64,000 bases of DNA from WGMI01 sp041739275 (GCA_041739275.1 JBGSOF010000002.1:1-64000), one strand, 5' to 3'; positions 34,203-42,464 are shown, counted from the first letter of the stretch. The notes: generated from the letters alone by a model not told the origin. Translations and numbers: made by a program.

Positions 34203-35552
34203 TCAGGCACTTGTGCCGAGGGCCTCCTTAAAACGCAGCAGGACGCGTTCTCGAGCAAAGCGGTGATCCACAATGGGTTTTGGGTACGAGGGGGTATGGA
34301 GCTCAGGGACCCATTTGAGAATGTAGCGGTTCTGTGGATCGAATCGCTGCATTTGGAGTTCGGGGTTGAAGACCCTGAAATACGGAGCCGCATCGCAGCC
34401 CGAAGAAGCCGCCCATTGCCATCCACCCACGTTTGAAGACAGTTCAAAATCCAAGAGTTTGCGCGCAAAATAGCGCTCTCCCAGCCTCCAGTCGATCAAA
34501 AGGTGCTTGGTCAAAAAGCTAGCCGCAACCATGCGCACGCGATTGTGCATAAAGCCTGTTTCGTTGAGCTCGCGCATTCCGGCATCCACCAATGGATAAC
34601 CTGTGCGCCCTTGGCACCACGCCTCGAAATTCGAGCTTGGATCTTCCCAAGCGATGCGGTCGTATGCCGGCTTGAACGATCGACTGACCGAATGGGGAAA
34701 ATGATAGAGAATCATCATATAAAACTCCCTCCAAATCAACTCATTGAGCCATTTCTCTGAGTACTTTAAAGCCGCCGCCACCACCGAACGTATACTGATG
34801 GTGCCAAAGCGCAGGTGCAGGCTCAAACGAGAGGTTCCGAGAACAGAGGGAATGTCGCGTTGTTGCTCGTAGTTCGATATTCGGTCCGGAGAAATTTTGG
34901 AGGGCGGAAATTCCAGATTCGAGCGCCTAAAGCCCATTTCCTCCAGCGTGGGTATCGCCGCTTCGACCACCGGCATCCAAGCCGCATCAAAGCCTGAGCT
35001 GTCGACTGTTGCGAGCTGTTCTGCGCGGAACAACTGCTTCCATCGCTTCATATAGGGTGTAAAGACCGTATAGGGCGCACCATCGGCCTTGACGACCTCT
35101 GACTTTTCGAAAATCACCTGATCCTTAAATCCCTTAAACGCCTTCCCTCCTTGTTTGAGCAGTTCAAAAACAGCCTGATCTCTTTGCAGCGCATAGGGTT
35201 CGTAGTCTCGATTGGCGTAGAGCCCGGCGAACGATTCAGAGCGCGAGAGCACCTCAAAAAAATTGAGGGGTTTGATGTAGAAAGCCAAAAGTCTCGAAGC
35301 TCGTTCGCGGAGCAAGCGATCGATTTCGACGAGGCGATCGCGAATAAAAGTGACTCGGGCATCGTCTCGATCTTCGAGCCCGTCGAGAATTTCGGGGTCA
35401 AAAAGAAAAAAGCAGACCACTTTGTGCCCGGAACGAAGCGCGGCATCGAGCGCTTTGTTGTCTTCGAGCCTGAGATCTCTTCGAAACCAATGCGCCACCC
35501 AGGGCTCGGCATCGGCCTTCATGAGAGCTTCGAGCGATTTAAGGGCGCTCAT
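34203..35552 (-). CDS. Deoxyribodipyrimidine photolyase / cryptochrome family protein
   Basis: A 449-residue FAD flavoprotein of the class I photolyase/cryptochrome family that uses blue light to repair cyclobutane dimers, or to signal. The amino-terminal Rossmann-like antenna-binding domain starts AHWFRRDLRLEDNKAL. FAD-domain signatures are LIWREFYMMIL, WCQGRTGYPLVDAGMREL, FMHNRVRMVAASFLTKH, and SNVGGWQWAASSGCDAAPYF. Tryptophans in IDWRLGE and GGWQWAA, part of the electron-transfer chain, are present. The gene overlaps the flavin-reductase-like gene by 14 bp and belongs to the crt/pterin cluster. Which antenna (folate, deazaflavin, lumazine or pterin) it uses is not visible. Confidence 0.92.
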   Translation of the reverse strand: MSALKSLEALMKADAEPWVAHWFRRDLRLEDNKALDAALRSGHKVVCFFLFDPEILDGLEDRDDARVTFIRDRLVEIDRLLRERASRLLAFYIKPLNFFEVLSRSESFAGLYANRDYEPYALQRDQAVFELLKQGGKAFKGFKDQVIFEKSEVVKADGAPYTVFTPYMKRWKQLFRAEQLATVDSSGFDAAWMPVVEAAIPTLEEMGFRRSNLEFPPSKISPDRISNYEQQRDIPSVLGTSRLSLHLRFGTISIRSVVAAALKYSEKWLNELIWREFYMMILYHFPHSVSRSFKPAYDRIAWEDPSSNFEAWCQGRTGYPLVDAGMRELNETGFMHNRVRMVAASFLTKHLLIDWRLGERYFARKLLDFELSSNVGGWQWAASSGCDAAPYFRVFNPELQMQRFDPQNRYILKWVPELHTPSYPKPIVDHRFARERVLLRFKEALGTSA

Positions 35553-36150
35553 AGTTCTTTATTTGATCGAATCGCAGGCTGTAGTATGCGTCCAAACCGT
35601 TGACGTGCAACAATGAATCGAATCGCGGAAGACGCGTTTCAGAATCTAAGGCCGAGGGTTCGATCCAGAGTTTGCGCAGATGAAGCAGCGCGAGAATGCA
35701 CTCGTTGGGAAGCTTTATCTCTGAATGATACTCCAAGGCCAACCGAATCGGGGCATTGCCCACAAAGGGTGCGGGGATGTCGGTTTCGGTGTGCAGAGGC
35801 AAGCCCGTGGATTCAAATTCGGAGACTTCGCTTGCGAAGGCCGCAGAGCACCGATGAACTCGATCGATCTCTTCTGAAGGCATGTAATTCGCACTGATCC
35901 ACCGGCGAAATCTCAAGTTTCCCAGGCTTTGCCCCATACTCGATTCGGGTCGAAACACCACCCCCATCAAAGCGGGATCGGCGCCGAGGTGCTGTAGCGA
36001 AAAAAACAAGCCCAGATTTGCCACCCCTTTCTCAGAGTACGTGCCCAGCAAAACCGCGGCGCGAACTCCCTGCATGCGGTTTACCAGAATCCGGCGATGG
36101 TTTCGATCGAGAGCCTCGATTTCCAAGCCGTTCAATATCAGCGAACTCAA
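35539..36150 (-). CDS. Flavin-reductase-like FMN-binding split-barrel protein
   Basis: A 203-residue protein of the flavin reductase / DIM6-NTAB type. The start of the split barrel is seen in GVRAAVLLGTYSEKGVANLG, followed by FFSLQHLGADPALMGVVFRPES, which is a typical FMN-phosphate loop region, and an EVSEFESTGL segment with a loop APFVGNAPIRLALEYHSEI. The TTG at 36150, two bases past the SDR stop, is the most likely start; a longer frame from 36213 overlaps the SDR gene by 61 bp. The next gene is the photolyase. Flavobacteria with similar crt/photolyase clusters often have this gene. It may reduce or hold flavin for neighbours. Confidence 0.75.
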   Translation of the reverse strand: MSSLILNGLEIEALDRNHRRILVNRMQGVRAAVLLGTYSEKGVANLGLFFSLQHLGADPALMGVVFRPESSMGQSLGNLRFRRWISANYMPSEEIDRVHRCSAAFASEVSEFESTGLPLHTETDIPAPFVGNAPIRLALEYHSEIKLPNECILALLHLRKLWIEPSALDSETRLPRFDSLLHVNGLDAYYSLRFDQIKNYERP

Positions 36151-36152
36151 TT

Positions 36153-36854
36153 TTAAAACATGCGTAGCGAAGACATTCCCCCGTCCACTGCCAAAACTTG
36201 CCCCGTAATCCAAGAGGCGTCGGGCGACAACAAGAAACAGGCCGCGGAGGCGATGTCTTCAGGTTGGCCGATGCGCTTGAGCGGGTGTCGATTGGCTGAA
36301 CTTTCTCTCTTTGCGTCGGTATTGAGCAAGGCCTCGCTGAGGTTGGTTTCGGTGAGCGATGGGGCGATGGCGTTGAATCGAATGTTGGGCGCATATTCCG
36401 CTGCGAGCGAGCGAACCAATCCTTCGATGGCGGCTTTGGCTGAAGCAATCGAACTGTGAAAGGGCATTCCCATTTGAACCGCCACGGTGCTGAACAGAAC
36501 CACCGAGGGGTGATCTCCGTTTTTAAGCCCGTTCAAGGCGTGCTGAATAAAGTGCACCGCTCCGAGAAAGTTGATCTCGTATTCTTCTCTAAAATCGTCT
36601 ATGCTCAAGCGATTGAACGGACGCAGGCGAATCGTTCCCGGCATGTAGAGCAAGCCGTCGATGGAATCGGGCAGCAGAGGCCTTTCGAGAAAATTGCTCG
36701 CGTTGTAGTTGTGATACTCCACCCCGGGCAATCCGCCGGTTTCGGCGGCGTTTCGGGCAAAGGCCTTGACCGTGTGTCCTTGAGCCGTGAGTTTGCGCGC
36801 CACTTCGAGACCGATGCCCGAATTGCCGCCTACGAGTACAATGGTGCGACTCAT
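36153..36854 (-). CDS. Short-chain dehydrogenase/reductase
   Basis: A 233-residue SDR. The NAD(P)-binding motif is GGNSGIG (residue 8-14), the structural N-x-x-G region is LLYMPGTIRLRPF, the catalytic Ser in VVLFSTVAVQMG, and the Y-x-x-x-K position reads H-S-S-I-A-S-A-K, in which the usual Tyr appears replaced (see findings). The carboxy part, ITGQVLAVDGGMSSL, is family-typical. Its place between folE and the flavin gene, with an ATGA overlap to folE, suggests a pterin reductase of sepiapterin-reductase type, but other substrates are possible. Confidence 0.82.
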   Translation of the reverse strand: MSRTIVLVGGNSGIGLEVARKLTAQGHTVKAFARNAAETGGLPGVEYHNYNASNFLERPLLPDSIDGLLYMPGTIRLRPFNRLSIDDFREEYEINFLGAVHFIQHALNGLKNGDHPSVVLFSTVAVQMGMPFHSSIASAKAAIEGLVRSLAAEYAPNIRFNAIAPSLTETNLSEALLNTDAKRESSANRHPLKRIGQPEDIASAACFLLSPDASWITGQVLAVDGGMSSLRMF

Positions 36855-37579
36855 TTTCGTTCGATGTGCGTTAAAAATTCTCTTCGAAGTTCGCTTTCCA
36901 AAAATTTCCCCCCGTAGTGAACGGTGGTGGTGCTGCTCGAGCAATCTTCAATTCCCCTCGTTTTGACGCAAAAGTGCTCTGCGTCAATGAGTACAGCCAC
37001 GTCTTCGGTTTTGAGCATTTTTTTGAGCTCTGCGGCGATTTGTTCCGTCAAGCGCTCTTGTACTTGGGGACGCTTTGCAAAATAACGCACGACCCGATTG
37101 AGCTTTGAGAGCCCAACCACCTGGCCCGAAGAGATATAGGCCACATGAGCTCTGCCGATGATCGGAACCAAGTGGTGTTCGCAATACGAGTGCAACTCGA
37201 TGTCTTTTTCGACCAACATCTGCCCGTAGCGGTAGGCATTTTCGAAGAGGGTGGTCTCGGGCTTGTTCTCGGGAATAAGGCCGCTAAACACTTCATTTAC
37301 ATACATCTTAGCCACCCGACGCGGTGTGCCTTTGATGCTGTCGTCGGTCAAGTCTAGGCCGAGAATTCCCAAGATGTCTCGAAACTTTTCTTCGATCAAA
37401 TCGACTTTTTGATCCGGGCTCAAAGCAAAGGCGTCGCGGCGCATGGGCGTATCCAGCTGAGGAGACTTAGAACCAGTCGAGCCCACTTCGAGGTGTTCGG
37501 ACAGGTTATTCAGGTCTATGATGGGATGTTCAGAGCGCTTACTCGCCCTGGTAGACAACGAAGTTTCTCGGAGTTTCAT
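36851..37579 (-). CDS. folE: GTP cyclohydrolase I
   Basis: A 242-residue FolE that converts GTP to dihydroneopterin triphosphate, the entry to folate and other pterins. The zinc motif SYCEHHLVPIIGRAHVAYI is near residue 132, and SKLNRVVRYFAKRPQVQERL and the ending KTRGIEDCSSSTTTVHYGG are diagnostic. The amino terminus is extended (DTPMRRDAFALSPDQK), as in other Bacteroidota, so the long start is kept although it overlaps the pyruvoyl-tetrahydropterin synthase gene by 41 bp. Placement between PTPS and SDR genes suggests a dedicated pterin product. Confidence 0.94.
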   Translation of the reverse strand: MKLRETSLSTRASKRSEHPIIDLNNLSEHLEVGSTGSKSPQLDTPMRRDAFALSPDQKVDLIEEKFRDILGILGLDLTDDSIKGTPRRVAKMYVNEVFSGLIPENKPETTLFENAYRYGQMLVEKDIELHSYCEHHLVPIIGRAHVAYISSGQVVGLSKLNRVVRYFAKRPQVQERLTEQIAAELKKMLKTEDVAVLIDAEHFCVKTRGIEDCSSSTTTVHYGGKFLESELRREFLTHIERK

Positions 37580-37949
37580 AGAGTGTGATCTTGAGGTGGA
37601 GTTGTTCAGGTATCCGGGGTCTCAACAATCCCCAGATCACATAGGCAATGTGCTCGGCGCTCGGCAGCAGCTCGGCAAATTCAGCACATTCGAGGTTGAG
37701 ATTTTTGTGGTCGAAGCGGTCTTCGATCTCAGAAGAAATGAGATCTGCCAGCACCTTGATGTCGTATACGTAGCCCGTATCTGGGTCGACCGGCCCTTTG
37801 AGTTCGACAATCAGTTCGTAATTGTGGCCGTGATAAAGCGGATTGTTGCATTTGCCGAAGACTTCGCGGTTTCGGTCGTCGCTCCAATTGGGTTGGTGAA
37901 GCCGGTGTGCCGCATTGAAATGCGCATGGCGCGAAACACTGGCTATCAT
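37539..37949 (-). CDS. 6-pyruvoyl-tetrahydropterin synthase / QueD family
   Basis: A 136-residue PTPS-fold enzyme. Zinc histidines are in FNAAHRL and in PLYHGHNYEL; the catalytic Cys is in FGKCNNPLYHG, and the substrate-anchoring Glu is in LYETPRNFVVYQG. QueD makes the queuosine precursor carboxy-tetrahydropterin, whereas PTPS makes 6-pyruvoyl-tetrahydropterin for biopterin-type cofactors; the sequence alone does not settle which. The neighbours are folE and an SDR and not queC/queE, which favours the pterin branch. ATG 37949 gives an ATGA overlap with idi. Confidence 0.87.
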   Translation of the reverse strand: MIASVSRHAHFNAAHRLHQPNWSDDRNREVFGKCNNPLYHGHNYELIVELKGPVDPDTGYVYDIKVLADLISSEIEDRFDHKNLNLECAEFAELLPSAEHIAYVIWGLLRPRIPEQLHLKITLYETPRNFVVYQGE

Positions 37950-38512
37950 GAGAAGAGTGTGTTGCGGAATCGGTCGACGAGCAATCGAAACCACACGGTG
38001 AATTGCTCGGGATTGGAGCTCATCCATGTGTGCAATTCCGCTTCGTCCACCCAGCGCAATTCGGCCACTTCTTCGGGATCGGGCCAGGGCATGTCCTCGT
38101 TTATCGAAGTGAAAATGTGATCGAATTCGTGCTCAATCAGACCGTTTTCGAATTCTGCACGATAGATAAACGAACCCAAAAATCGGGTCTCGATTTCGAG
38201 GCCGAGTTCTTCTTTGCTCCGGCGAACCGCAGCGTCTACCGCTGCTTCTCCCGGCCGGGGATGTGAGCAGCACGCATTTGTCCAAAGACCGGGGCTGTGG
38301 TACTTGCCATAGGCCCTCTTTTGGAGGAGCATTCGGCCTTGTGTATCGCGAATCAAGACCGAGATGGCTCGGTGCAACAGCCCCGATTGATGGGCTTCAA
38401 GTTTTTCGAGACTTCCGAGCTCGCGGTCGTTCTCGTCCACCAAGACCACGTATTCTACGTGAGATTCGATTGGACCCGAAAAACTGCTCCGGGTGTTTTG
38501 AAGTGATTGCAT
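37946..38512 (-). CDS. idi: Isopentenyl-diphosphate delta-isomerase, type 1
   Basis: A 188-residue Nudix-fold isomerase that interconverts IPP and DMAPP for carotenoid precursors. Landmarks are LHRAISVLIRDTQGRMLLQKRA, the active-site Cys in LWTNACCSHPRPGE, a Nudix-like AAVRRSKEELGLEIE, and the Glu near EFDHIFTSINE. It begins at ATG 38512, sharing one base with the crtB stop (TGATG). An idi within a crt operon is common. The coupled order crtI-crtB-idi indicates carotenoid supply as the shared job. Confidence 0.92.
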   Translation of the reverse strand: MQSLQNTRSSFSGPIESHVEYVVLVDENDRELGSLEKLEAHQSGLLHRAISVLIRDTQGRMLLQKRAYGKYHSPGLWTNACCSHPRPGEAAVDAAVRRSKEELGLEIETRFLGSFIYRAEFENGLIEHEFDHIFTSINEDMPWPDPEEVAELRWVDEAELHTWMSSNPEQFTVWFRLLVDRFRNTLFS

Positions 38513-39348
38513 CAAAGGAGGTTCAGGCTGTGCTTGACGTACGAACTCAATAACAAGGTGTACTTCTGTTGGTTCGGGATTCGTATGCGGTGCTCGAGCA
38601 GTTGATCTGCCGGGGTGTTGCGAATTCGATTGAGCAGGGCCAAATAGTAGACATACGCGATGTACACCCCAAACCTCGCCCCCTTGGGCAAGCTGAGGAT
38701 TCCACGGTAAGCATCGTTGAATTCCGCTTCGATTTCAAGTTCGATGGAGCGCTTGATATCGCGGTCGAAACGGCTCAGATCGACATCGGGAAAATAGGTG
38801 CGTCCGAGCTCGAGCCCATCGGATTTGAGGTCGCGCAAAAAGTTGATTTTTTGGAAGGCCGAACCCAGTTTTCGAGCGGGCTCGCGCAGAGAAGCGTATT
38901 TCTGTTCGTCGCCCTCGCAAAACACCGTGAGACACATCAAGCCCACTACCTCGGCCGAGCCGTAGACATATTCTTCCAGCAAACCCCGATCGTAATTGAG
39001 TGGATCGAGATCCATTTTCATACTGTTCAAAAAAGCTCGGATCAAGCCCCGATCCATTTGATAGCCATTCACCACGGCCTGAAAAGAATGCAGTATCGGG
39101 TTTAAGCTGATTCCGTGCTCAATCGCCATCCACGTGTCCGATTCGAAGCGATCGAGCAGTTCGCGTTTGGGATAGTTGTGAAACGTATCAACGATTTCGT
39201 CGGCGAATCGAACAAAACCGTAAATCGAATAAATCGGATCGTGAAAACGGCGATCGAGACAATAGATGCCCAGCGAAAACGAAGTGGAATAGCTGCGGGT
39301 AACCAAACGGCTCGTTTTGAGCGCTATGTTGTCGAACAAGTCTTTCAT
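38512..39348 (-). CDS. crtB: Phytoene synthase
   Basis: A 278-residue trans-isoprenyl synthase that joins two GGPP to give phytoene. The first aspartate-rich motif is in GFVRFADEIVDTF near residue 50, and the second in INFLRDLKSDGLELGRTYFP near 168. TRSYSTSFSLGIYCLD at the amino end is diagnostic. The start ATG shares one base with the crtI stop (TAATG). It is coupled to crtI and idi. Confidence 0.94.
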   Translation of the reverse strand: MKDLFDNIALKTSRLVTRSYSTSFSLGIYCLDRRFHDPIYSIYGFVRFADEIVDTFHNYPKRELLDRFESDTWMAIEHGISLNPILHSFQAVVNGYQMDRGLIRAFLNSMKMDLDPLNYDRGLLEEYVYGSAEVVGLMCLTVFCEGDEQKYASLREPARKLGSAFQKINFLRDLKSDGLELGRTYFPDVDLSRFDRDIKRSIELEIEAEFNDAYRGILSLPKGARFGVYIAYVYYLALLNRIRNTPADQLLEHRIRIPNQQKYTLLLSSYVKHSLNLL

Positions 39349-40856
39349 TAGGCCTGCGAAAATGTTTTGAGCAGCTCACGACTCACCACTTCGCCCGAAA
39401 TCAGGGCCGGCGGAACTCCGGGACCAGGGTTGGTCAACTGCCCTGTAAACCAGAGATTCGGCACCTTTTTGCTCCGGATGCTCGGCTTGAGCACCGCAGT
39501 TTGGTCGAGCGTATTGGCCAAGCCGTAGGCATTGCCCTTGTAACTGTTGTAGTCTTGCTTAAAGTCGGAATGCGCAAATGTGCGCAAATGAACAATATGA
39601 GGTTCGGGATCGAAACCACAGCGCGCCTCGATGCGCTTGAGCACGCGGCTCAAGTAGGCGTTGCGGGTGGAATTCGGATCGTCTAAGTCGGGAGCGGTTG
39701 GGATGAGAATAAATATATTGTCCATACCCTCCGGAGCTACGGTATCGTCGGTGGCACTCGCGCGGCAGACGTAGAACAAAGGGTCGGATGGCCAGCGCGC
39801 TTCGGAGTAAATCTCCCGGGAATGGCGGTCAAAATCCGCGTCAAAAAACAAATTGTGATGCAGCAGGCCGTCGAGCTTTCGGTCGAGCCCGATGTAAAAA
39901 ATCAAACTGCCGGGCGCCATTTTGCGGCGATCCCAATATGCTTCGGAATAATTGCTCTTGCTCGCGGGCAACACCTCGCGGTCGAGATGGTGATAATCGG
40001 CGCCTCCGACCACCGCATCGCATTCGATGGACAAACGCTGTCCCGATCGAGAACCCAGCACTTTGGAAATTCCCCCTCGGGCGTCGTACTCAAAGCCATC
40101 GACGGTCCAATCGGCTTCGAGCTCCACACCCAACTCGCGGGCGAGTGAGACCATACCCGAAACAATTCTGTTCATCCCCCCCTTCGGATACCAAGTTCCG
40201 AGGGCGAGGTCGGCGTAGTTCATGAGGCTGTAGAGCGCCGGAGTGTCTTGCGGCATGGCTCCGAGAAAAAGCACCGGAAATTCCATGAGCTTTACGAGCT
40301 CGGGGTGTTTAAAATGCCTTGCCACATAGTGCTTCATCGAGCGCAACAAGTCGAGCTCAAATAAACCTTTGAGCACCTTGAAATTGGCATACTCGAACAC
40401 CGACAATCCCGGTCTTTGAACCAAGTCGCCGATTCCGGCTTCGTACTTCGCCTGGCTCTCTTGTAAAAAACTTCGAAGTTTCGGAACCGAGCCGGGCTCG
40501 AGTCTTTCAAACAGAGCCTCGAGTTCGGGCATAGAAGCCGGAACATCTATTTGGCGATTGCCTTCAAAATAAATTCGATACGAGGGATCGAGGCGCACGA
40601 GTTCGTAGTAATCTGATACTTTTTTGCCGAAGTGACCAAAAAAGCGTTCAAAGACGTCGGGCATCCAATACCAACTCGGACCCATGTCGAAGCGAAATCC
40701 ATCGACGTCGTAGGAACGGGCTCGACCACCAAAATCTGCGTTTTTTTCGACCAGCCGAACATGCGCACCCGCTTTGGCCAAAAAACAAGCAGCACTCAAT
40801 CCGGCAAAGCCTGAACCGATCACCACGACTTTTTTTCTCGTATTTATGTCAGACAC
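39348..40856 (-). CDS. crtI: Phytoene desaturase CrtI
   Basis: A 502-residue FAD-dependent desaturase that turns phytoene into lycopene (or a related desaturated product). The FAD dinucleotide-binding motif VIGSGFAGLSAACFLAKAG is at the amino end, followed by GGRARSYDVDGFRFDMGPSWYWMPD, and the carboxy-terminal bacterial-type signature NLWFTGQLTNPGPGVPPALISG. The start is GTG at 40856, 34 bases after the sigma factor stop. No lycopene cyclase, hydroxylase or ketolase gene is present in the window, so the end product must be made elsewhere or is acyclic. Confidence 0.94.
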   Translation of the reverse strand: MSDINTRKKVVVIGSGFAGLSAACFLAKAGAHVRLVEKNADFGGRARSYDVDGFRFDMGPSWYWMPDVFERFFGHFGKKVSDYYELVRLDPSYRIYFEGNRQIDVPASMPELEALFERLEPGSVPKLRSFLQESQAKYEAGIGDLVQRPGLSVFEYANFKVLKGLFELDLLRSMKHYVARHFKHPELVKLMEFPVLFLGAMPQDTPALYSLMNYADLALGTWYPKGGMNRIVSGMVSLARELGVELEADWTVDGFEYDARGGISKVLGSRSGQRLSIECDAVVGGADYHHLDREVLPASKSNYSEAYWDRRKMAPGSLIFYIGLDRKLDGLLHHNLFFDADFDRHSREIYSEARWPSDPLFYVCRASATDDTVAPEGMDNIFILIPTAPDLDDPNSTRNAYLSRVLKRIEARCGFDPEPHIVHLRTFAHSDFKQDYNSYKGNAYGLANTLDQTAVLKPSIRSKKVPNLWFTGQLTNPGPGVPPALISGEVVSRELLKTFSQA

Positions 40857-40890
40857 CTCGCTCGGTTTCCTTTCGGTTTTGTGAATCCAA

Positions 40891-41397
40891 TCAGTAGCGC
40901 AACTCCTTGAGTTTGTCCATCAACTTGCGCCTTGCCAAAAAGATTCGGCTCTTGACCGTACCCAGCGGAATTTGAAGTTTTTCCGCGATCTCTTCGTACT
41001 TATAACCGTTGTAGTACATCATAAAGGTATCGACATAATGCCGATCGACCGATTCGATTTGGCGCATCATGAACTCGCGATCGACTCCTCGATCTGTGGA
41101 GCTCTCTTTGTCAGCCTCTTTGCTGTTGATGAAGTACTTGTTTTCAGAATCATCGATAAAAGTGTTTTGATTTTTCTTTTTGCGATAGTTATTGATAAAC
41201 GTATTCCGCATTATCGTGTACAACCAACCTTTCAGATTGGTCCCATCTTGGTATTTATCCTTGTTTTTCAGGGCTTTGAACATGGTATCCTGAATCAAGT
41301 CGGCTGAATCTTCGGTACTTCGAGTCAGCTTATAAGCCAATTGACTGAGAAAGCTCTGCTGGGCAACAATCAGATTGGTAAATTCTCGGGTCGACAT
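40891..41397 (-). CDS. ECF-like RNA polymerase sigma factor
   Basis: A 168-residue sigma-70-family regulator with region 2 (FLSQLAYKLTRSTEDSADLIQDTMFKALKN, then GTNLKGWLYTIMRNTFINNYRKKK) and region 4 (HYVDTFMMYYNGYKYEEIAEKLQIPLGTVKSRIFLARRKLMDKL). It starts at ATG 41397; an in-frame upstream start at 41451 would put coding sequence over the promoter described below. No anti-sigma gene follows, so regulation probably occurs at transcription by the MerR protein. It heads the crt cluster. Confidence 0.9.
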   Translation of the reverse strand: MSTREFTNLIVAQQSFLSQLAYKLTRSTEDSADLIQDTMFKALKNKDKYQDGTNLKGWLYTIMRNTFINNYRKKKNQNTFIDDSENKYFINSKEADKESSTDRGVDREFMMRQIESVDRHYVDTFMMYYNGYKYEEIAEKLQIPLGTVKSRIFLARRKLMDKLKELRY

Positions 41398-41421
41398 GGT
41401 TTTGTGGAATGGTTTGCTCGA

Positions 41422-41451
41422 CAAAGTTAAACACAGAATGTTAGTGTGCAA
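41422..41451 (-). promoter_or_regulatory. Predicted promoter of the sigma factor / crt operon
   Basis: Read on the minus strand, TTG (41451-41449), 19 bases, then TAACTTTG (41429-41422): a full match to the Bacteroidota promoter TTG-N17-23-TAnnTTTG. Transcription would start about 41415, some 18 bases ahead of the ATG at 41397. One of the TTAAACA repeats overlaps the -7 box. Confidence 0.65.
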
Positions 41452-41487
41452 ACATTATGTTTAATTTATTTGACAAAACATTAAACA
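41426..41487. promoter_or_regulatory. Three TTAAACA sites in the sigma gene promoter (predicted operator)
   Basis: Copies at 41427-41433 (TTAAACA), 41458-41464 (TGTTTAA, reverse) and 41481-41487 (TTAAACA). The last two form an inverted repeat, TGTTTAAT-N14-ATTAAACA, upstream of the -33 element, and the first overlaps the -7 element. A related near-palindrome, TGTTTAACA, lies in the regulator's own promoter. This is the pattern expected for a repressor that covers the promoter. Confidence 0.55.
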
Positions 41488-41512
41488 CATAAAAAAGAGT
41501 TGGGCGAATGAC

Positions 41513-42415
41513 TCAACCCTCGGTGAGCCGCTGTCGAAGGGAGTCGAGCCCAGGATGCGCAATCACCCGAGGGTCGCGATTCTGCCATCCCAGTTCTTGT
41601 GCCATGCGAACGGGATAGCCCGCGAGGTGAATTTCGATGTCGGGTCGGTCGAACATTCTCGCCAAACTCTCGGCAAACGAAGCCACATCTTCAGTTCTCG
41701 GCGCGGTAGTAATCATGCAGACAAGTCGATCGGGATTGAGCTTTGGCCGCACCTCGGCAAGGAATTCAAGAGGCACGTCTTGACCGAGATACAAGCTCCT
41801 CTCCCCTTTTTTACGAAGCAGAAAATGGAGGTAGAGCAAAGCCATTTCGTGCATTTCTGTAGCGGGTAAAAAGAGTAGGTTGAAAGGCGCTCCAGGGCGC
41901 GGACTCACCGCCAAACGGTCTATGCTGGCAAAGAGTTTCTGCTTGATCAAATTGGTCACAAAGTGCTCGTGCGCCACCGTGATGGCATCGGTTTGCCAGA
42001 GCAAGCCGAGATTTCGAATAAAGGCCGCCACGACCTCATTGAATGCGCGTTCCGTGCCCATTCGAACAATGCTTTGGTCGAGCACCTTTTCGAAAAGCTC
42101 TTGATCGAAGTCGAGCATGGCCAGTTGAAGAGCGTGCAGATGGGCATCCGATCTTTCGGTGTTCTGCATCTGATCGAGCACCATATTCCGAAGCTCGGAG
42201 TCGCTGAGGCCTGCGACCTTCGAAATTCGATGCCCCGCATTGACTAAAGCAGCAATATTCAAGACTTTTTTGAGATCGGGATCGAGGTAATACCGAATAT
42301 TGGTCTCCGTGCGACGGGGCTCGATGATGCCGTAACGGCTCTCCCAGATACGCAGTGTGTGGGCCTTGATCCCCGACAGGCGCTCGAGATCGCGAATGCT
42401 GTACTTAATTTCCAC
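41513..42415 (-). CDS. MerR-type regulator with cobalamin-binding (CarH/LitR-like) domain
   Basis: A 300-residue regulator. Amino-terminal MerR helix-turn-helix: YSIRDLERLSGIKAHTLRIWE, then RYGIIEPRR and IRYY. A helical subdomain (about 80-170) contains the CarH cobalamin signature W-x9-EH (WQTDAITVAHEH). The Rossmann-like domain has LPATEMHEMAL, where E-x-H-x-x-A matches the E/D-x-H-x-x-G motif of the cobalt-ligating His apart from the final Gly, and LVCMITTAPRTED. Relatives bind adenosylcobalamin in the dark and repress carotenoid genes; light breaks the Co-C bond and releases DNA. The start is GTG at 42415. It faces the VOC gene divergently. Confidence 0.85.
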   Translation of the reverse strand: MEIKYSIRDLERLSGIKAHTLRIWESRYGIIEPRRTETNIRYYLDPDLKKVLNIAALVNAGHRISKVAGLSDSELRNMVLDQMQNTERSDAHLHALQLAMLDFDQELFEKVLDQSIVRMGTERAFNEVVAAFIRNLGLLWQTDAITVAHEHFVTNLIKQKLFASIDRLAVSPRPGAPFNLLFLPATEMHEMALLYLHFLLRKKGERSLYLGQDVPLEFLAEVRPKLNPDRLVCMITTAPRTEDVASFAESLARMFDRPDIEIHLAGYPVRMAQELGWQNRDPRVIAHPGLDSLRQRLTEG

Positions 42416-42464
42416 GATTCAAAATGGGGATTGGAAAGCCTGAAGAAACTTTTGCATCTAAAGC

